NCBI RefSeq assembly: GCF_932526225.1
Contig: NC_064034.1
Location: 13,154,887-13,218,886, forward strand
Length of the DNA: 64,000 bases
Source of the DNA: Nematostella vectensis
Taxonomy: Eukaryota; Cnidaria; Anthozoa; Actiniaria; Edwardsiidae
Direction of reading: 5' to 3'
Part shown: piece after piece, positions 37,501-48,798 of the stretch
How positions within the stretch are numbered: the first letter of the stretch is position 1
Layout: each line of letters opens with the position of its first letter
The notes under the pieces: generated by a model
What the model was told of the DNA's origin: nothing
The model's database searches: none
The model's input: only the letters and a program-made list of their open reading frames with translations
Made by a program: the position numbers and the translations under genes

Positions 37501-40500
37501 GCAAAGATGCATAAGTTATGTATGTTATGAATCTGAGAACGCGAATTTTTTCCTCATTACCAAAAGTGTGCTTTGTTTTGGATGGTGTTTTAGACGATGA
37601 ATCGTTAACTTGACATATGAAATGTTTGAGCCACATCCAATCACAATGTAATAACGGTGACTGTAAGGCCTTACCTTGGGATTCCTGTCAATAGGGGACT
37701 TGGCCTTTAGCTTGTAAAGGTACTGTCTAGTGTCATTTGGGTGAAGGAATGAGCCTCTGTTGAATATACTTTCTGCTGACGTCTCCTCGCTAGATTAAAA
37801 TTATTATTTGATTAGCCGGCTGGTGCAGGAAGCAAACTGAAGTATTTCTAGAATATAGATCAAATGGGAAAAAAATGGTTCTCTACCTGACTTCTGTTTA
37901 AAAGTACTTTAATGATAATAATATATTGAGAAGCTTATCACTCTCCTTGCAGCTGGTATGCTGAATTGTGAGAGCGCAGATTCAGACGTGGTCAAGTTGA
38001 AGGCATAGAAGGGCGCCTCAGGCAGCCGTCATACAACTCATGTCTGACCATGGATCACAGCTTGGATCGAAATTGTTTGTTTTGTGGAGGGAGGGAAACC
38101 AGAGAACCCAGAGAAAAACCCTGGAGGAAAAAGCGAGACCAGCTAACTCAATTCACATCCAAACCGGGAATTGAACCCAGAACCCAGTGGTGAGAGGCAC
38201 AGGCACTACAGAGCGATGTTCTGCCAACTGAGCAACCTAGGCTCTCCTTTAAAATACCTAACTCTCCCTCCCTTCACATACATACAGACATATCTACCCA
38301 AGTCATGACATTTTTTAAACACATCTAGCTCATATATCATTGCATTTTGCCTTTTAGTTTTATTGGAGTCTGAAGGTGCAATGTTGAGATCAGTGACTGT
38401 GTAGAGGGCTGAGGGGTCGAGTCGAACTGATTCCATCACCATCGGACTTGAGGTGATGTTCTGTACTTGAGCCTCCAGAAACACAGAGTCATCCTAACAA
38501 GGGGTAACAAAAATGTTACAGCTTTAAATAGAAGGAAGCACAGCAATTCTCAATTTTCTATTCTAGCTTCCAGCTGCTGCATGTTTCCTATTTTATATAC
38601 TTTTGCAATATCTATGATGAATACATGGAGAAAATATTTTATGACTACATAGAGAAAATATTTTGTGTGTTTACCTCTGCATTATAGAATTTTGTCTTGA
38701 CATCAAGTGGTTTTAAAACCTAAAAAATACAGTCAGTGAAAGTTACTGAATACAACCAGTCAAAGTTACTGAATACAGCCAGTCTACACCAGTTTTACAC
38801 TAATCATACAATTACAAAATGGTTATTTTGTTTACCTGAAATTTGAAAAACTTTCTAAAGTACATCTTTTCTCCAGCAAGGCTTGAATAGCTTACAGCAC
38901 AGACCAAGCTGGGGTTAACAATAACAAAGTATAAGGCATAACACTTTATATAACTTCTCAACTAATAGGAGACATATTGTGATCTACGAGTCAAACACTC
39001 TCAGATATTTATCTAAAATCTATCCATGGAAGAAGAATGAGTTTGCCCTCCCATATCCCAATATGGATTATCATTAGTTCTAAATGTATTATGATGGTGC
39101 CCACTCTCCTTATTCAAACTCCCAGATCTGCTCCTGAGATATGTTCAAAGTGTTATGGGAGCATGGGTATTGATGATGGCAGTGGTAATAATTTACATAA
39201 TGGTGTTACATACATGTGTGTCCCAAGCTCCTTAACTTCATGATGGATAACTTGGTCGTAACTCTTTTGTGGGTCTAGTTTAGCTACAGGCATGTTTGCA
39301 GCACCAGAAAGTGTCAAACGCTGAGATGACGTCTGAAGATCTGTCTGTGAATGACAAAGATCAATAATCAGAGGTCATTCAACACTTGATAGCTATAGCC
39401 ATGAGAAAAATACAATTACACTGTAGGTACCTATAAAGTTTCAGACACACTCTAATTTTTGGCAAAACAAACAAACCAGATGTACCAGAGTATATATTCT
39501 TTTTGACTATTGGTTAAAAAGAAACATAAAAACAGACATCATTAAATTGAAAAGCATCTAAATTACCTTAATCACAATGTCCTTTACACTTTGATTACTG
39601 TCATTGTGTACACTAACATAGCTTGCAAATGTCTCTCCGAGAAATATATTTCTGTTGAAATAAAGTTGAGGTGTTTAGTCATTTAGAGGCTGTGTAAATG
39701 ACAGGTTACAATCTACCATCCAGGAAGTCAAAATCTTTTACAAAAATCTTTTACAAAACAACTTGACATAACAGTCGCAACAATATCCTAACCATATAGC
39801 AATGGCTCATCAGGAACATAGAGAGAGGGCATTTTCTCATGTACACACAGTGGCTATTTTATAGGCAGGCCCCCCTCCTCTAAAAGCATACAAAAAATGT
39901 TTAATATTAAAATAAAACCAGTAAGAGAACATCTGCTCCATAGATCAAAATGATCAGATGATACTTCATGCTATTTGAATACAGTATATGTAACAAGGGG
40001 TAGGGCTGGGTGGAAATAATTCAGCTGAATTCCTGATGCTTTTTTCAAATATGAATATAAGAGGTCTATTGTGCAAACATGTCTATTTATGAATCACATA
40101 CCTGTCAACCTCCGAAAATCTCAAGGCTTGAGAATGTTTTGGGGGAGGGGTGAGGTATATTCATTTTTTGCTGTATAGAAAGCTCTCGCAAACAAATCCA
40201 CTTATAGATCTCACAAGGTGTTAATTTGATAAATTGTGCTGCGCAAGGGAATTATTGTTTCAAATATTTTAATAGAAAATAGGCAAAATGATGATTTTCT
40301 ATAGAATAATTTTTGGGAAGCGATAAAAATAGCTAAAAAGCTGGAGATTTGGTGCTCAAGGCGGGAGAGCGGGAGAAGGGGCCCAAGATCTTGAGACTCC
40401 CGCCTAATGCGGGAGAGTTGACAGGTACGGAATCATGAAGTATGCATGTGTGTACTGGCACACAAGAAGCTACACCCCTGCCCTTATACCTTACCCAAAT

Positions 40501-41170
40501 GTCTGTGGTAAAACTAGTAGATCACCAAGAGCAAAGTCATACATGCCCGGCACAGAGGCAATGTCTGCATCATGGCAATCCTTGAATATTGAGCCAGGTA
40601 AATCCTGACTTTCACATTGTACAGGAATACTAGTGTACATAGAGGGCTTGGTCAGTCTCATCACTAGAAGGGGTAAACGAAGCCTTTAGTTAAACTACAA
40701 GAGGGCTTGGACAGACACATCACTTTATGGGAGAAATATGTAACAGCTGTCATTCAATATACAATGCTAGTGTATTAGAGAGAAATTGGTCTCAGACTCA
40801 AGAGAGAAAAACATTTATTTACAGCTCTCATTTAATCGACACAAAGCTATAGGTACAAGAATACAGTACCCAAACCCTGGGAAACGAAACTCGAGCAAAT
40901 AACCCCCTAATCTCCCAAGTGTTTCTTAACCTGTTAGTGTATCCATCGTGATTGCAAAGATGACGAGGTAAAGATATGTTTAGTAAGTTATTACTTCTAG
41001 ACTTCTTTCGGACATACTAATGCAGTGATACATATCGAGATGACTACGTCACTTAACTCTACTTTACACAAATAGCACCCTATACCCTTAGCACTACACC
41101 CTAACCTAGAACGAAATGATACCACACCTTTCAAGGCGAGCAAATGCTCCCTCTGTAGTCCGGACTCCAT
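34508..41170 (-). CDS. TRAPPC13: TRAPPC13, trafficking protein particle complex subunit 13
   Basis: Thirteen exons: 41170-41128, 40663-40495, 39651-39567, 39344-39214, 38908-38836, 38719-38675, 38493-38282, 37789-37675, 37247-37158, 36613-36513, 35653-35575, 35265-35191, 34645-34508; about 451 residues (human 417). It is a subunit of the TRAPPIII complex in Golgi and autophagy-related membrane tethering. Diagnostic stretches are REHLLALK at the start, [103 protein letters not shown] and [18 protein letters not shown]. The donor of exon 7 is uncertain: the phase-compatible GTATGTG at 38,281 adds about 25 residues absent from the human protein. A minus-strand AATAAA overlaps the stop codon (34505-34510), so the 3' UTR may be very short. 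Confidence 0.95.
34940..35140. repeat. Intronic poly-G tracts
   Basis: Two G-runs (about 34,951-34,966 and 35,119-35,136) lie in the last TRAPPC13 intron with low-complexity flanks. On the transcribed strand they are C-runs. No element ends are visible. Confidence 0.6.
35677..36282. mobile_element. 606-bp TIR element (MITE) with ACAT flanks, carrying a nested MITE
   Basis: The ends are inverted repeats: left ACCTTATTACAATTAATTTT, right (reverse complement) ACCTTATTACACTTAATTTT, continuing with CGaAA-rich, TIR-proximal repeats such as AAATAAAGTGTC on both sides. The 4-bp ACAT is present immediately outside each end (35673-35676 and 36283-36286), a plausible target-site duplication. No coding potential. 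It sits in a TRAPPC13 intron, between the exons at 36513-36613 and 35575-35653. The superfamily is not determined. Confidence 0.75.
35859..36015. mobile_element. 157-bp MITE nested in the 606-bp element
   Basis: TIRs are CAGGCCCGTAGCCAGG and, at the right end, the reverse complement of TTGGCTACAGGCCTG. ATATA flanks both sides. The family recurs at 51,148-51,320 and 63,015-63,304, each with G/C homopolymer runs near one end. The CAGG-type termini are reminiscent of hAT-like MITEs, but the flanking duplication is not a clean 8 bp, so I leave the superfamily open. Confidence 0.7.
36671..37128. mobile_element. Foldback element with about 152-bp inverted arms
   Basis: The left arm (36671-36822) and right arm (36976-37128) are near-complementary over their length. 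Shared in inverse order are GGTTAAAAGCGGGTATT, CCATGGCACCTGGG, GACATAAAAGGGG, GTGATACGGGTAGAGGTAGG and ATAATGCTACGTT. The spacer is about 153 bp. In the TRAPPC13 pre-mRNA it would form a long intronic hairpin. A 112-codon open frame across it is a by-product of the arm sequence. Confidence 0.9.
37970..38247 (-). mobile_element. tRNA-derived SINE, antisense strand
   Basis: Reading the minus strand from 38247, the sequence begins GGAGAGCCTAGG and contains an A-box-like TTGCTCAGTTGG (38235-38224) and a perfect B box GGTTCAATTCC (38177-38167), spaced as in a tRNA with an enlarged middle. A tRNA-unrelated body follows to about 37,970. No functional tRNA fold or CCA end exists, so it is a SINE head, not a tRNA gene. 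It sits just beyond exon 7 of TRAPPC13 in the same transcriptional orientation as that gene. Confidence 0.75.
40097..40429. mobile_element. 333-bp MITE with TACCTGTCAAC termini and GAATCA flanks
   Basis: The left end reads CATACCTGTCAACCTCCG and the right end (reverse complement) CGTACCTGTCAACTCTCC. Both are bordered by GAATCA (40091-40096 and 40430-40435), a candidate 6-bp target duplication. Subterminal ATCTCAAG / CTTGAGACT motifs are also inverted. No coding sequence. It lies in intron 2 of TRAPPC13, 66 bp downstream of exon 2. A second member starts at the right edge of the window. Confidence 0.8.
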
Positions 41171-41400
41171 TTGACTTCTCGTTTTTCTCTTCTCGCTCTT
41201 CCTCGTACAGCGGTCTCTCTTCAAAACTCGGGCGCGTAGAGTACACGCATCTGTCAATACTATACCCGCTGGAAATTTTGTTGTTGTTGTTGCAGGCGCA
41301 GTTTGGATGTTTTGTGGTTTAGTTCTACCTGCAATATTTCTAATTTTCTGTATTAATTCAGCATGTAAAATAAATATTTCGAATATAAAAACGTCTTAGG
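41171..41400. promoter_or_regulatory. 230-bp bidirectional promoter, TRAPPC13 / TRIM23
   Basis: TRAPPC13 begins at 41170 on minus and TRIM23 at 41401 on plus, so both 5' UTRs and promoters share 230 bp. The TRIM23 start (ATGGCGGC) lies in a typical GGCGG-like context. No TATA box is placed suitably for either gene. I know the same head-to-head pair from human 5q12.3. Confidence 0.75.
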
Positions 41401-44400
41401 ATGGCGGCTATTGCAGAAGAAGTAACGTCTGGGAGAAAATCGCGTCCTATGAACGTAAGTACAATCTAATTTACGATTGTTGTTTGGAAGGTTGTTTGGA
41501 GTAGATTTTTAAAACGCTGGGGCCGGTTGCACAAAGCCTGGATAAGTTTTATCCACCGGTTAAATCCTTATCCAGTGGATAAAAGTTATGCGAGTGGCGT
41601 GATTCGGTTGCACAAAGCCCGAATAAAAGTTATCTAGCGGTTAAAGTTATCCGGATGATAGAGGTCGGATAAAACCTTATCCACCGAATAAATGTGAAGA
41701 AAAAACAAAATGCCGTCTTGCTTTCAACATTTTTTTTCAGAATTAAGATTAATTTCAGACGCAATGAAAGTTGAAACACATGCAAACGACGAATTTTACT
41801 GTTGGTAAATTTACAATGAACTACGGACTTACATGCAGCTTTGGCAGGACTGAAATCAAACTATATTGTCCGTTCAGTCGAGAAATGTGACTCCCAAAGA
41901 CAGGAAGAGGCTAAACACTATCCCCTGTGATCATTCCGTGATTTACATGTACTTTGCCTCGATAAACTGTTTGTTTTCTGACTCTTTTAGTAGCTCATTT
42001 AACGGTCGCCATTTTGTTTGAACGAAAAACAGCGCGCGCTCCGCATATTTACCATGGAAACGGGAAGCCATTTAGTGGTAATGATGGATGTTCAGCGGAT
42101 AGTTATGCAGCCTTCTATCCATGCTTTGTGCAACGCTACTTTATCCGCCGGATAACTATTCGCTGGATAGGGATTTTATCCGGCGGTTAGCGCCTATCCG
42201 GCGGATTTCTTATCCAGGCTTTGTGCAACCGGCCCCTGGTCAATACGTGGCAATGTTGTAATGCCAGGTCAAATGTTGCAGACTATTTTATTGTACTAAT
42301 ATAATCTGTCAAATAGTTTGTTCTTTTACTGGGGAAGCATAGGAACGGCTGTACAGAACAAAGCACGCCACTGATAGAGGGTATATAGGGTGACATCATA
42401 AAAATATAGCCCCTTTTGAGTAACAAACATAAAGGATTCAGAAGAAAAGCCAAGAAGTCTATATAATTACAGAGTTGACATGGCAATTGTTCAAACTTCT
42501 CATTACCCATTATACCTTCCCATTATCAATGTTTGTTTTTTTTTGATAGCATCAATAACATCTATGTTCTTTTATAAGGTTCTAGAGTGTCGTGTGTGTG
42601 AGGATGTTTTCCATCTCCAAGGTGACAAGGTCCCACGCCTATTACTTTGTGGTCATACTGTCTGCCACGATTGCTTGGCACGCCTACCAGTCCATGGCCG
42701 AACTCTTCAATGCCCATTTGATAGACAAGTGACTGAGCTTAGTGACTCTGGAGTATGGGGGCTTAAGAAGAATTTTGCACTGATAGAACTTCTAGAAAGA
42801 CTTCAAGTCTCTGTAGAGCCTTCAACTACTACAGAAGAGGATATAAATGATGGAGGTGTGAGATGCGATGAGAATGATGACCACAAAGCTACCATCTACT
42901 GTACTGTTTGTGGGACAAATCTATGTCCTTCTTGTGCCGAGAGTATACATTCTACAAAGACCCTTAAAAAGCACAGGAGAATTCCCCTAGCTGATAAACC
43001 AAAGGAGAGACCAAAGTGCCCCTTGCACTCAACACATGTGATAGAATTTACTTGCCTTGAAGAGGACTGCAGGGAAAACTCACTTATGTGTTTTGTGTGC
43101 AAGGACTATGGCAGGTACTGTAATAACATCACCAAGGGTGTACCTGCCTTTAAATACTGAACTTATTTTCTCTTACATTCAATGCACAAATTTTGTTTTA
43201 GTAGTTGGTTATTGTTCTGGTTTCAGTATTCTGTTTTGGATTAACCTTCTGGCCCATAATGGATTGCAGTATCCAAGGGAATATACTTTAAACTTCTGTA
43301 ACCTTTTTCACCCAGGCATCAAGGTCACAAGCATGCATTACTGGAGACAGAGGCCCAAAGCATGCGCTCATCAGTTACGAATGCCATTCAGCATGTTAGA
43401 GCATTCACCACAGAAGTCACTGAGTCTTCAAGGAAGGTTGCCTCAGTCATAGATGCCATTGAGGGTGTGTTTTACAGATGTTAAGTCGCTAGGGTTTCCT
43501 CAATTATAAGGACATAAAAAAGGCAGTTGTCTCTCTCCCTCTTAATGCATAATCAACAAATAGATAAGTCTATGGGTGGAGATGGGGGTAGCACTTTGAC
43601 CAGAGACAAATTTGGGTGGTTGTGCACCTAAAAAAGGGTCAAATGTTGCTGTTTTCTTTTGTTATCCAATAGTTTTTTAAAGTAGGCAGTGCTCATCCTC
43701 CCCCCCCCCCCCCCCCAAAAAAAAAATGGGTTCCACAATCCATAATAAATGTAAAACTTCCTATTTGAGATCTCTTGGACAATTTTGTAGGAGGAGTCGT
43801 CAAATCTTGGTCCTTGACCAAGCATTCTCTTGGAATACGAGAATCCCCTCGATTTCTTCTTAAAATCTGTAATCCGTGTGAAATTAAGACCCAAAACCTA
43901 CAATATGCAGTACTATAAACCCCCAAGCAATTACATGTTATAATAAATGTTATGTATTTTATAATTAAAGGTGGAGTCCTTGTGCAAGAGAACGATCAGG
44001 GATCACTAGTGCGTCATCACATGGCTGGCTCGGCAGAAGAGGCCCGTAGTCGGGTGCGCGCCTACTTCGATGACATGCGCGAGACAGTAAACCGTCAGGA
44101 GGAAGCTGGGCTTGCTGTGGTAGATAGCCATGTGAGAGAGAAGCTGTTCTCTCTGCGTCAGCAACAGGAGGACATGGCTGTGCTGATTGCTCAAGTCAAC
44201 TCGGTCTGCTCTGAGTGTGAGCGCTCGCTACAGAGGGATGACGCGGAGGTAACTAGCATATTGCATAAAAAATTCCAAATTTTGCGAATCTCAAAATATC
44301 GTCAAATTTAGGTGACACGAAAAACCCTTTATCATACTTCTTTTAAAGTATAGAAAGGCCAGTATCAGTGACAGTTTGACTTAAAAATTGTACAATTGAC

Positions 44401-47149
44401 TTGTCTATAAGGATCGTCTAAAATAGGTGCTGTTATTCTGTCCGTCAGGTAATCGAGGCTCGCAATAACATCTTCAGTCTCCTTGACACAGTGCAGCAGC
44501 AACAGCAGCAATTCATTGACATCGCGAGACTATGCAATGCCGACGCTGGGATCCCTGTGGCCTTCACTAAAGACAATAGGGTTCACATAGGGCCTAAAAT
44601 GGAGATGCGCGCCGTGGCCCTAGGGCTAGATGGGGCCGGTAAGACTTCGATTCTCTTCAAGCTCAAGCAAGACGAGTTTGTCTCTCCTATCACTACTATT
44701 GGTGAGTGGTGTACCCTCCTCTAGAGCATCCTGGGTTTTTTTTCGCAGTAGGTCATGTTCTGAGCATGCGATTCTCAGGACACGCAGTGCAACGAACTAC
44801 TGTGCAAGTAAAGCGCAAGAGAACGACACTATGTTTTAACATCTGGTGCATGCTTCCAACAGTTTTGATAACGTGTTGCACTAGCGGTCGCCTTTTTCAT
44901 CAGGGACGTGCGTCGACCGTTGCTAACGCAACGTTGACTGGTTATACTGGTTTCCATATGTTCCTGGATAATATTACAAATGTTCATTTTTAAGGTTTTA
45001 ACATTTTCATGGATAATATAATCATAATTGCCTTTTTTAAGGTTTTAACGTCGAGACTGTGGAGCACAGAAGTCTCAAGTTTACCATTTGGGACGTGGGT
45101 GGCTTACAAAAACTACGGCCCCTGTGGCGACACTATTACCTCAACACTCAAGGTAAAATCCCTGCTCTTCACATAGGCAACACCGGGGACGGCGAGGTGC
45201 TATGGATATGCCCCCGACCCCCCACTCTTTTGAGCGGACGGATGAGGGTTTGTTTTTTTACATAAATCCTAATATTTCGAACTAAAGGGTGCAAGCGGAT
45301 TGCATCATACACATACTTTTGGCACCGCTCCGCCGCCCCTGAACATAGAACTGCTATTACGTAGAATCAGTGCACTCTGCATAGACGAACTATTCACCTT
45401 TCGATTTAGATAAGGAACTGAAGTTCGTTTCACTAAAGAACTTTGCTCTTGCACGCTAACACGCGCGCGTCGCACTATAATACAGTGCCGTAACGCCCAT
45501 GGTGGTCGTGCCCCCTCATTCTTTTTTTTTATAGAATTATAAGGATATGACAATAGAGGGGGTCGACTGTGCTTCCAAAGTTTTGATGTTCGCTACGGTC
45601 CTGCAATACTAAATCATAGTATTGGCCCGTTGATAGTCTGCCGTAAAACCTGAAGTCGTTTCTTTCGTTCTACCCTGAAGCCTTAACTTCTCGTTCTATC
45701 TTTTGTAGCGGTGATAATCGCTATTGGCAATAGTACTGATGCCCTACAACCTGAGGCGTTTTCTTGGCGTTCTATCCAGAAACCTTAACTCTCGTTCTCT
45801 TTTTTAGCCGTGATATTCGTTATTGATAGCAGTAATACTGAGCGTCTATCAGAGGCGCATGATGAACTCGCCAAGCTGATGGCCGAGAAGAGACTGAGGG
45901 ACGCGCTGCTTCTCATACTCGCAAACAAACAGGTACTGCAGAGGATTAGGCTAATGGGGGATAGGGTGAGTTGGGTAGTGCTGTGGAAAGCGCTGTACCT
46001 TATACTCGCCAACAAACAGGTACACGGTAGAGAATTAGGGTAATGGGGATAGGGTGAGTTGGGTAGTGCTGTGGGACGCGCTGCTTCTCATACTCGCAAA
46101 CAAACAGGTACTGCAGAGAATTATGGTAATAGGGGGATGGGGTGAGGGTAGTGATTTGGAACGCGCTGTACCTCATACTCGCCAACAAACAGGTACACGG
46201 CAAAGAATTAGGCTAATGGGGGATAGGGTGAGTTGGGTAGTGATGTGGAACGCGCTGTACCTTATACTCGCCAACAAACAGGTACACGGCAGAGAATTAG
46301 GTTAATAGGGGGATAGGGTGAGTTGGGTAGTGATGTGGAACGCTCTGTACCTTATACTCGCCAACAAACAGGTACTGCAGGGAATTATGGTAATAGGGGG
46401 ATAGGGTGAGTTGGGTCGTGTTGTGGAACGCGCTGTACCTTATACTCGCCAACAAACAGGTACACGGCAGAGAATTAGGCTAATGGGGGATAGGGTGAGT
46501 TGGGTAGTGATGTGGAACGCGCTGTACCTTATACTCGCCAACAAACAGGTACACGGCAGAGAATTAGGTTAATGGGGGGATAGGGTGAGTTGGGTCGTGA
46601 TGTGGAACGCGCTGTACCTTATACTCGCCAACAAACAGGTACTGCAGGGAATTAGTGTAATGGGGGATAGGGTGAGTTGGGTAGTGATGTGGAAGAAACA
46701 GGTACGGCACGCGCCCAATGGCTCTTATCCACAATAGTCCCGGAGAATTGGGGTAAGGGGGAAGGGGGGAGGGGGGGTAAGCTGGGTAGTGATTTGGGAC
46801 ACACTGCACCATATACTTGACAAATGAACGGGTACTTCACATGCCGAACATACAGCTCTTTGCCGCACTAGTCCCCGGTGGAGAAGGGTTAGAGGGGCTA
46901 GGATAATTTAGGTAGGGTTGAGGGGCCTTAGTGGACCTCATCCAATAATTGCTCAACCGCACTATGTATCCCCCTTAGGATGTGTCATCAGCCGTCAGTG
47001 TAGACATCCTGGCTGAGCGACTAGCGCTTCACAAGTTGTGTTGTGGTCGTAGCTGGACCATCATGGCCTGTGACGCGCATACTGGGCGAGGCCTCAACGA
47101 GGGCTTAGACTGGCTGGCCAGACAACTCATGTCGGAGTTTGCGCAGTAA
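41401..47149 (+). CDS. TRIM23: TRIM23 / ARD1, RING E3 ligase fused to an ARF GTPase
   Basis: Eight exons (41401-41454, 42579-43114, 43316-43464, 43971-44248, 44449-44701, 45042-45152, 45808-45932, 46979-47149) give 558 residues (human 574). N-terminal RING at 22-66: C22, C25, C42, H44, C47, C50, C63 and CPFD. Two B-box-type zinc modules follow ([26 protein letters not shown]), then a coiled coil with Gln-rich helix and a C-terminal ARF domain: G1 GLDGAGKT (398-405), G2 Thr in PITTIGFNVET, G3 WDVGG (439-443), G4 NKQD (500-503) split by the last intron after Gln502. The protein is a GTP-regulated ubiquitin ligase of Golgi/endosomal membranes, antiviral signalling and autophagy. Intron 7 contains an extraordinary minisatellite that copies the end of exon 7. 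Candidate poly(A) signals are at 47642 and 47775. Confidence 0.97.
41519..42236. mobile_element. 718-bp TIR element in TRIM23 intron 1
   Basis: Perfect 28-bp terminal inverted repeats: GGGGCCGGTTGCACAAAGCC followed by TGGATAAG at the left, and its exact reverse complement at the right. Subterminal GGATAAAAGTTATCC-like motifs are repeated several times in both orientations, as in many non-autonomous TIR elements. If the termini start one base in, CTG flanks both sides as a 3-bp duplication. No transposase frame. The perfect TIRs suggest recent activity. Confidence 0.88.
43480..43960. repeat. TRIM23 intron 3 with C/A homopolymer repeat
   Basis: A C-run followed by an A-run (about 43,699-43,727) lies within dispersed-repeat-like text. 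Overlapping minus-strand frames of 77-88 codons with poly-Gly come from the homopolymer and are not genes. Confidence 0.6.
45906..46710. repeat. Minisatellite duplicating exon 7 end plus its 5' splice site
   Basis: About nine full units of 85-90 bp plus degenerate partial ones. Each contains the last about 25 nt of TRIM23 exon 7 (ATACTCGCMAACAAACAG, coding ILANKQ) followed by GTAC and the start of the intron (GAGAATTAGG, TAATGGGGGATAGGGTGAG, GTGATGTGGAACGC). Donor-like CAG|GTAC recurs at 45933, 46020, 46108, 46193, 46282, 46372, 46460, 46549, 46639 and 46702. The first interval is 87 bp, a multiple of three. Units alternate between GTACTGCAG and GTACACGGC types. No acceptor-like tract lies within the unit. 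Confidence 0.95.
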
Positions 47150-48798
47150 AGACGTCGAATTCAAGAAGAAAATTTCACTCGACGCTGAAGTTGCTCTGTT
47201 CGAGGTATTTGCACCAAACTGGATACACAATGGCGATGCCTTTACTACGTACGAGCAGAGTTTGTGGAACAAAAAGTAAAAACTCTTTTAACAAATAACT
47301 TTCAACGTTACCAGCGCGTTCAAGCTTGGTTCAAGGGAAATACTAGTGTCTCTTTTTGCGCAACAGTGTGAGCTCGCCGCGCTTGTGGTCTACTCTCTAG
47401 ATGTATTAGCGAGTTTGTGTTGCGAGTTTGTGCTGCAGTGTATCCTACCAAGCAGGCGCAAAGCGTAACGAGCTCGCCACGCTTTCGCTCTTCTTTTCCT
47501 TTTACCAGCACTTTGCGCTTGATAAGAGACTAGATATAGTGGCGAGTTTACGTGACAGGTCTACGAAAGATATATCGAAGTAATCGGAATCGGTAAATCA
47601 AGATACTTTTTTATTAAAAATCGAATTGACTTCATATCTATAATAAAATGAATCCAAGGTTTGGCGTTGTGTGCTGTACGCCTGTAAACAAATTGGTATA
47701 GGCTGAACCCGCCTAGATTAGCCTGTTTTATTAGCGGGTGAGCACATAAAAGAAACAATAATGTATTTATGTACAATAAAGTTGAAGTTGAGGTGGATAT
47801 ATGTCCCCTCCACTTTCTGAGTTAAAAAATGTCTGTTTGCTTGGCATACAATATAGTCCATGGGCCAGACCCCTAAAAATTAAGTGGTCAGGCTCACTCG
47901 GAGGGACAAGTGCTATCATACATCTTTTGAAACCTTGAGACCTGTAGTTTACGAAAATGGTTGATAGCAATCATAAATGAGTAGCTTTATAAGTGACATC
48001 ACGTGACAAATTGACGTCACTATTTATAACATAGAATTTTAGAAAATCTGTCTGAGTACCGTATCTTAAAATCTTTGATCTAAACAATCGGTTTTAGGCA
48101 TAGATTTTAGACGAACGTGCCGCCGAAACGTAAATTTAGACATGACAGCATTATAAACTCAACAACCCAGATAATTATTATTTTTGATAAATTATTTTAT
48201 TTTTGCTGAAATTATAGTAATTTTCTTAATGTGTTCATTAGCTCATAATACAATACCGTCCATTTAAGTAATTTTAGGTAAATCAAGCCAAGAAATTTAA
48301 TGGTCGACCCTTAAATAGCCATCACAAGGTAGCCGCCATCTTGGATCCGCCATTTTGGATTTTCGGTTTCCCCCATTTTTTTATAATATCTCGGCGGAAA
48401 TGAGGTTGTTATAGTGGAATCCAAAACTGGACACAATTTTAAGAGATGGCGACATTAAATCTTCGTGTATCTTACATTTCACCTTAGTTTTACCCACATA
48501 ATATATCAATCCTCTGCTTCTTTATCTGAGTTTTCTTCCTGGTTATCAGCAGGATCATTTTCCTCCTCTTCCTCATCCTCGGGTGTACGATTCTCGCAGT
48601 TGAGGAGTTTGCACATGTCAGTACACTTCAACCCACTGCTGACGCAGGTGCATTTTGGAGTACTGCATGTCTTCTTACAGGTGCAAGACAAAAACTTTAG
48701 AAGAGCTGCGGAGCTGGATCAGCCGTCATCCAGTGGTACGACAAACCGCCCTTTGTCATTGCGAAACCAACCGTGGCCAACTGGAGAGGGGACTTGGG

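Noticed and set aside
38167-38247. tRNA gene
   Set aside because: A and B boxes are present, but the acceptor stem and anticodon arm do not fold and the spacing is too long; SINE head.
43628-43926. Gly-rich proteins on minus in TRIM23 intron 3
   Set aside because: They are produced by a C/A homopolymer; no domain or splice context.
46564-46840. Pro/Tyr/Ser-rich minus-strand frames
   Set aside because: Translations of the minisatellite in TRIM23 intron 7.
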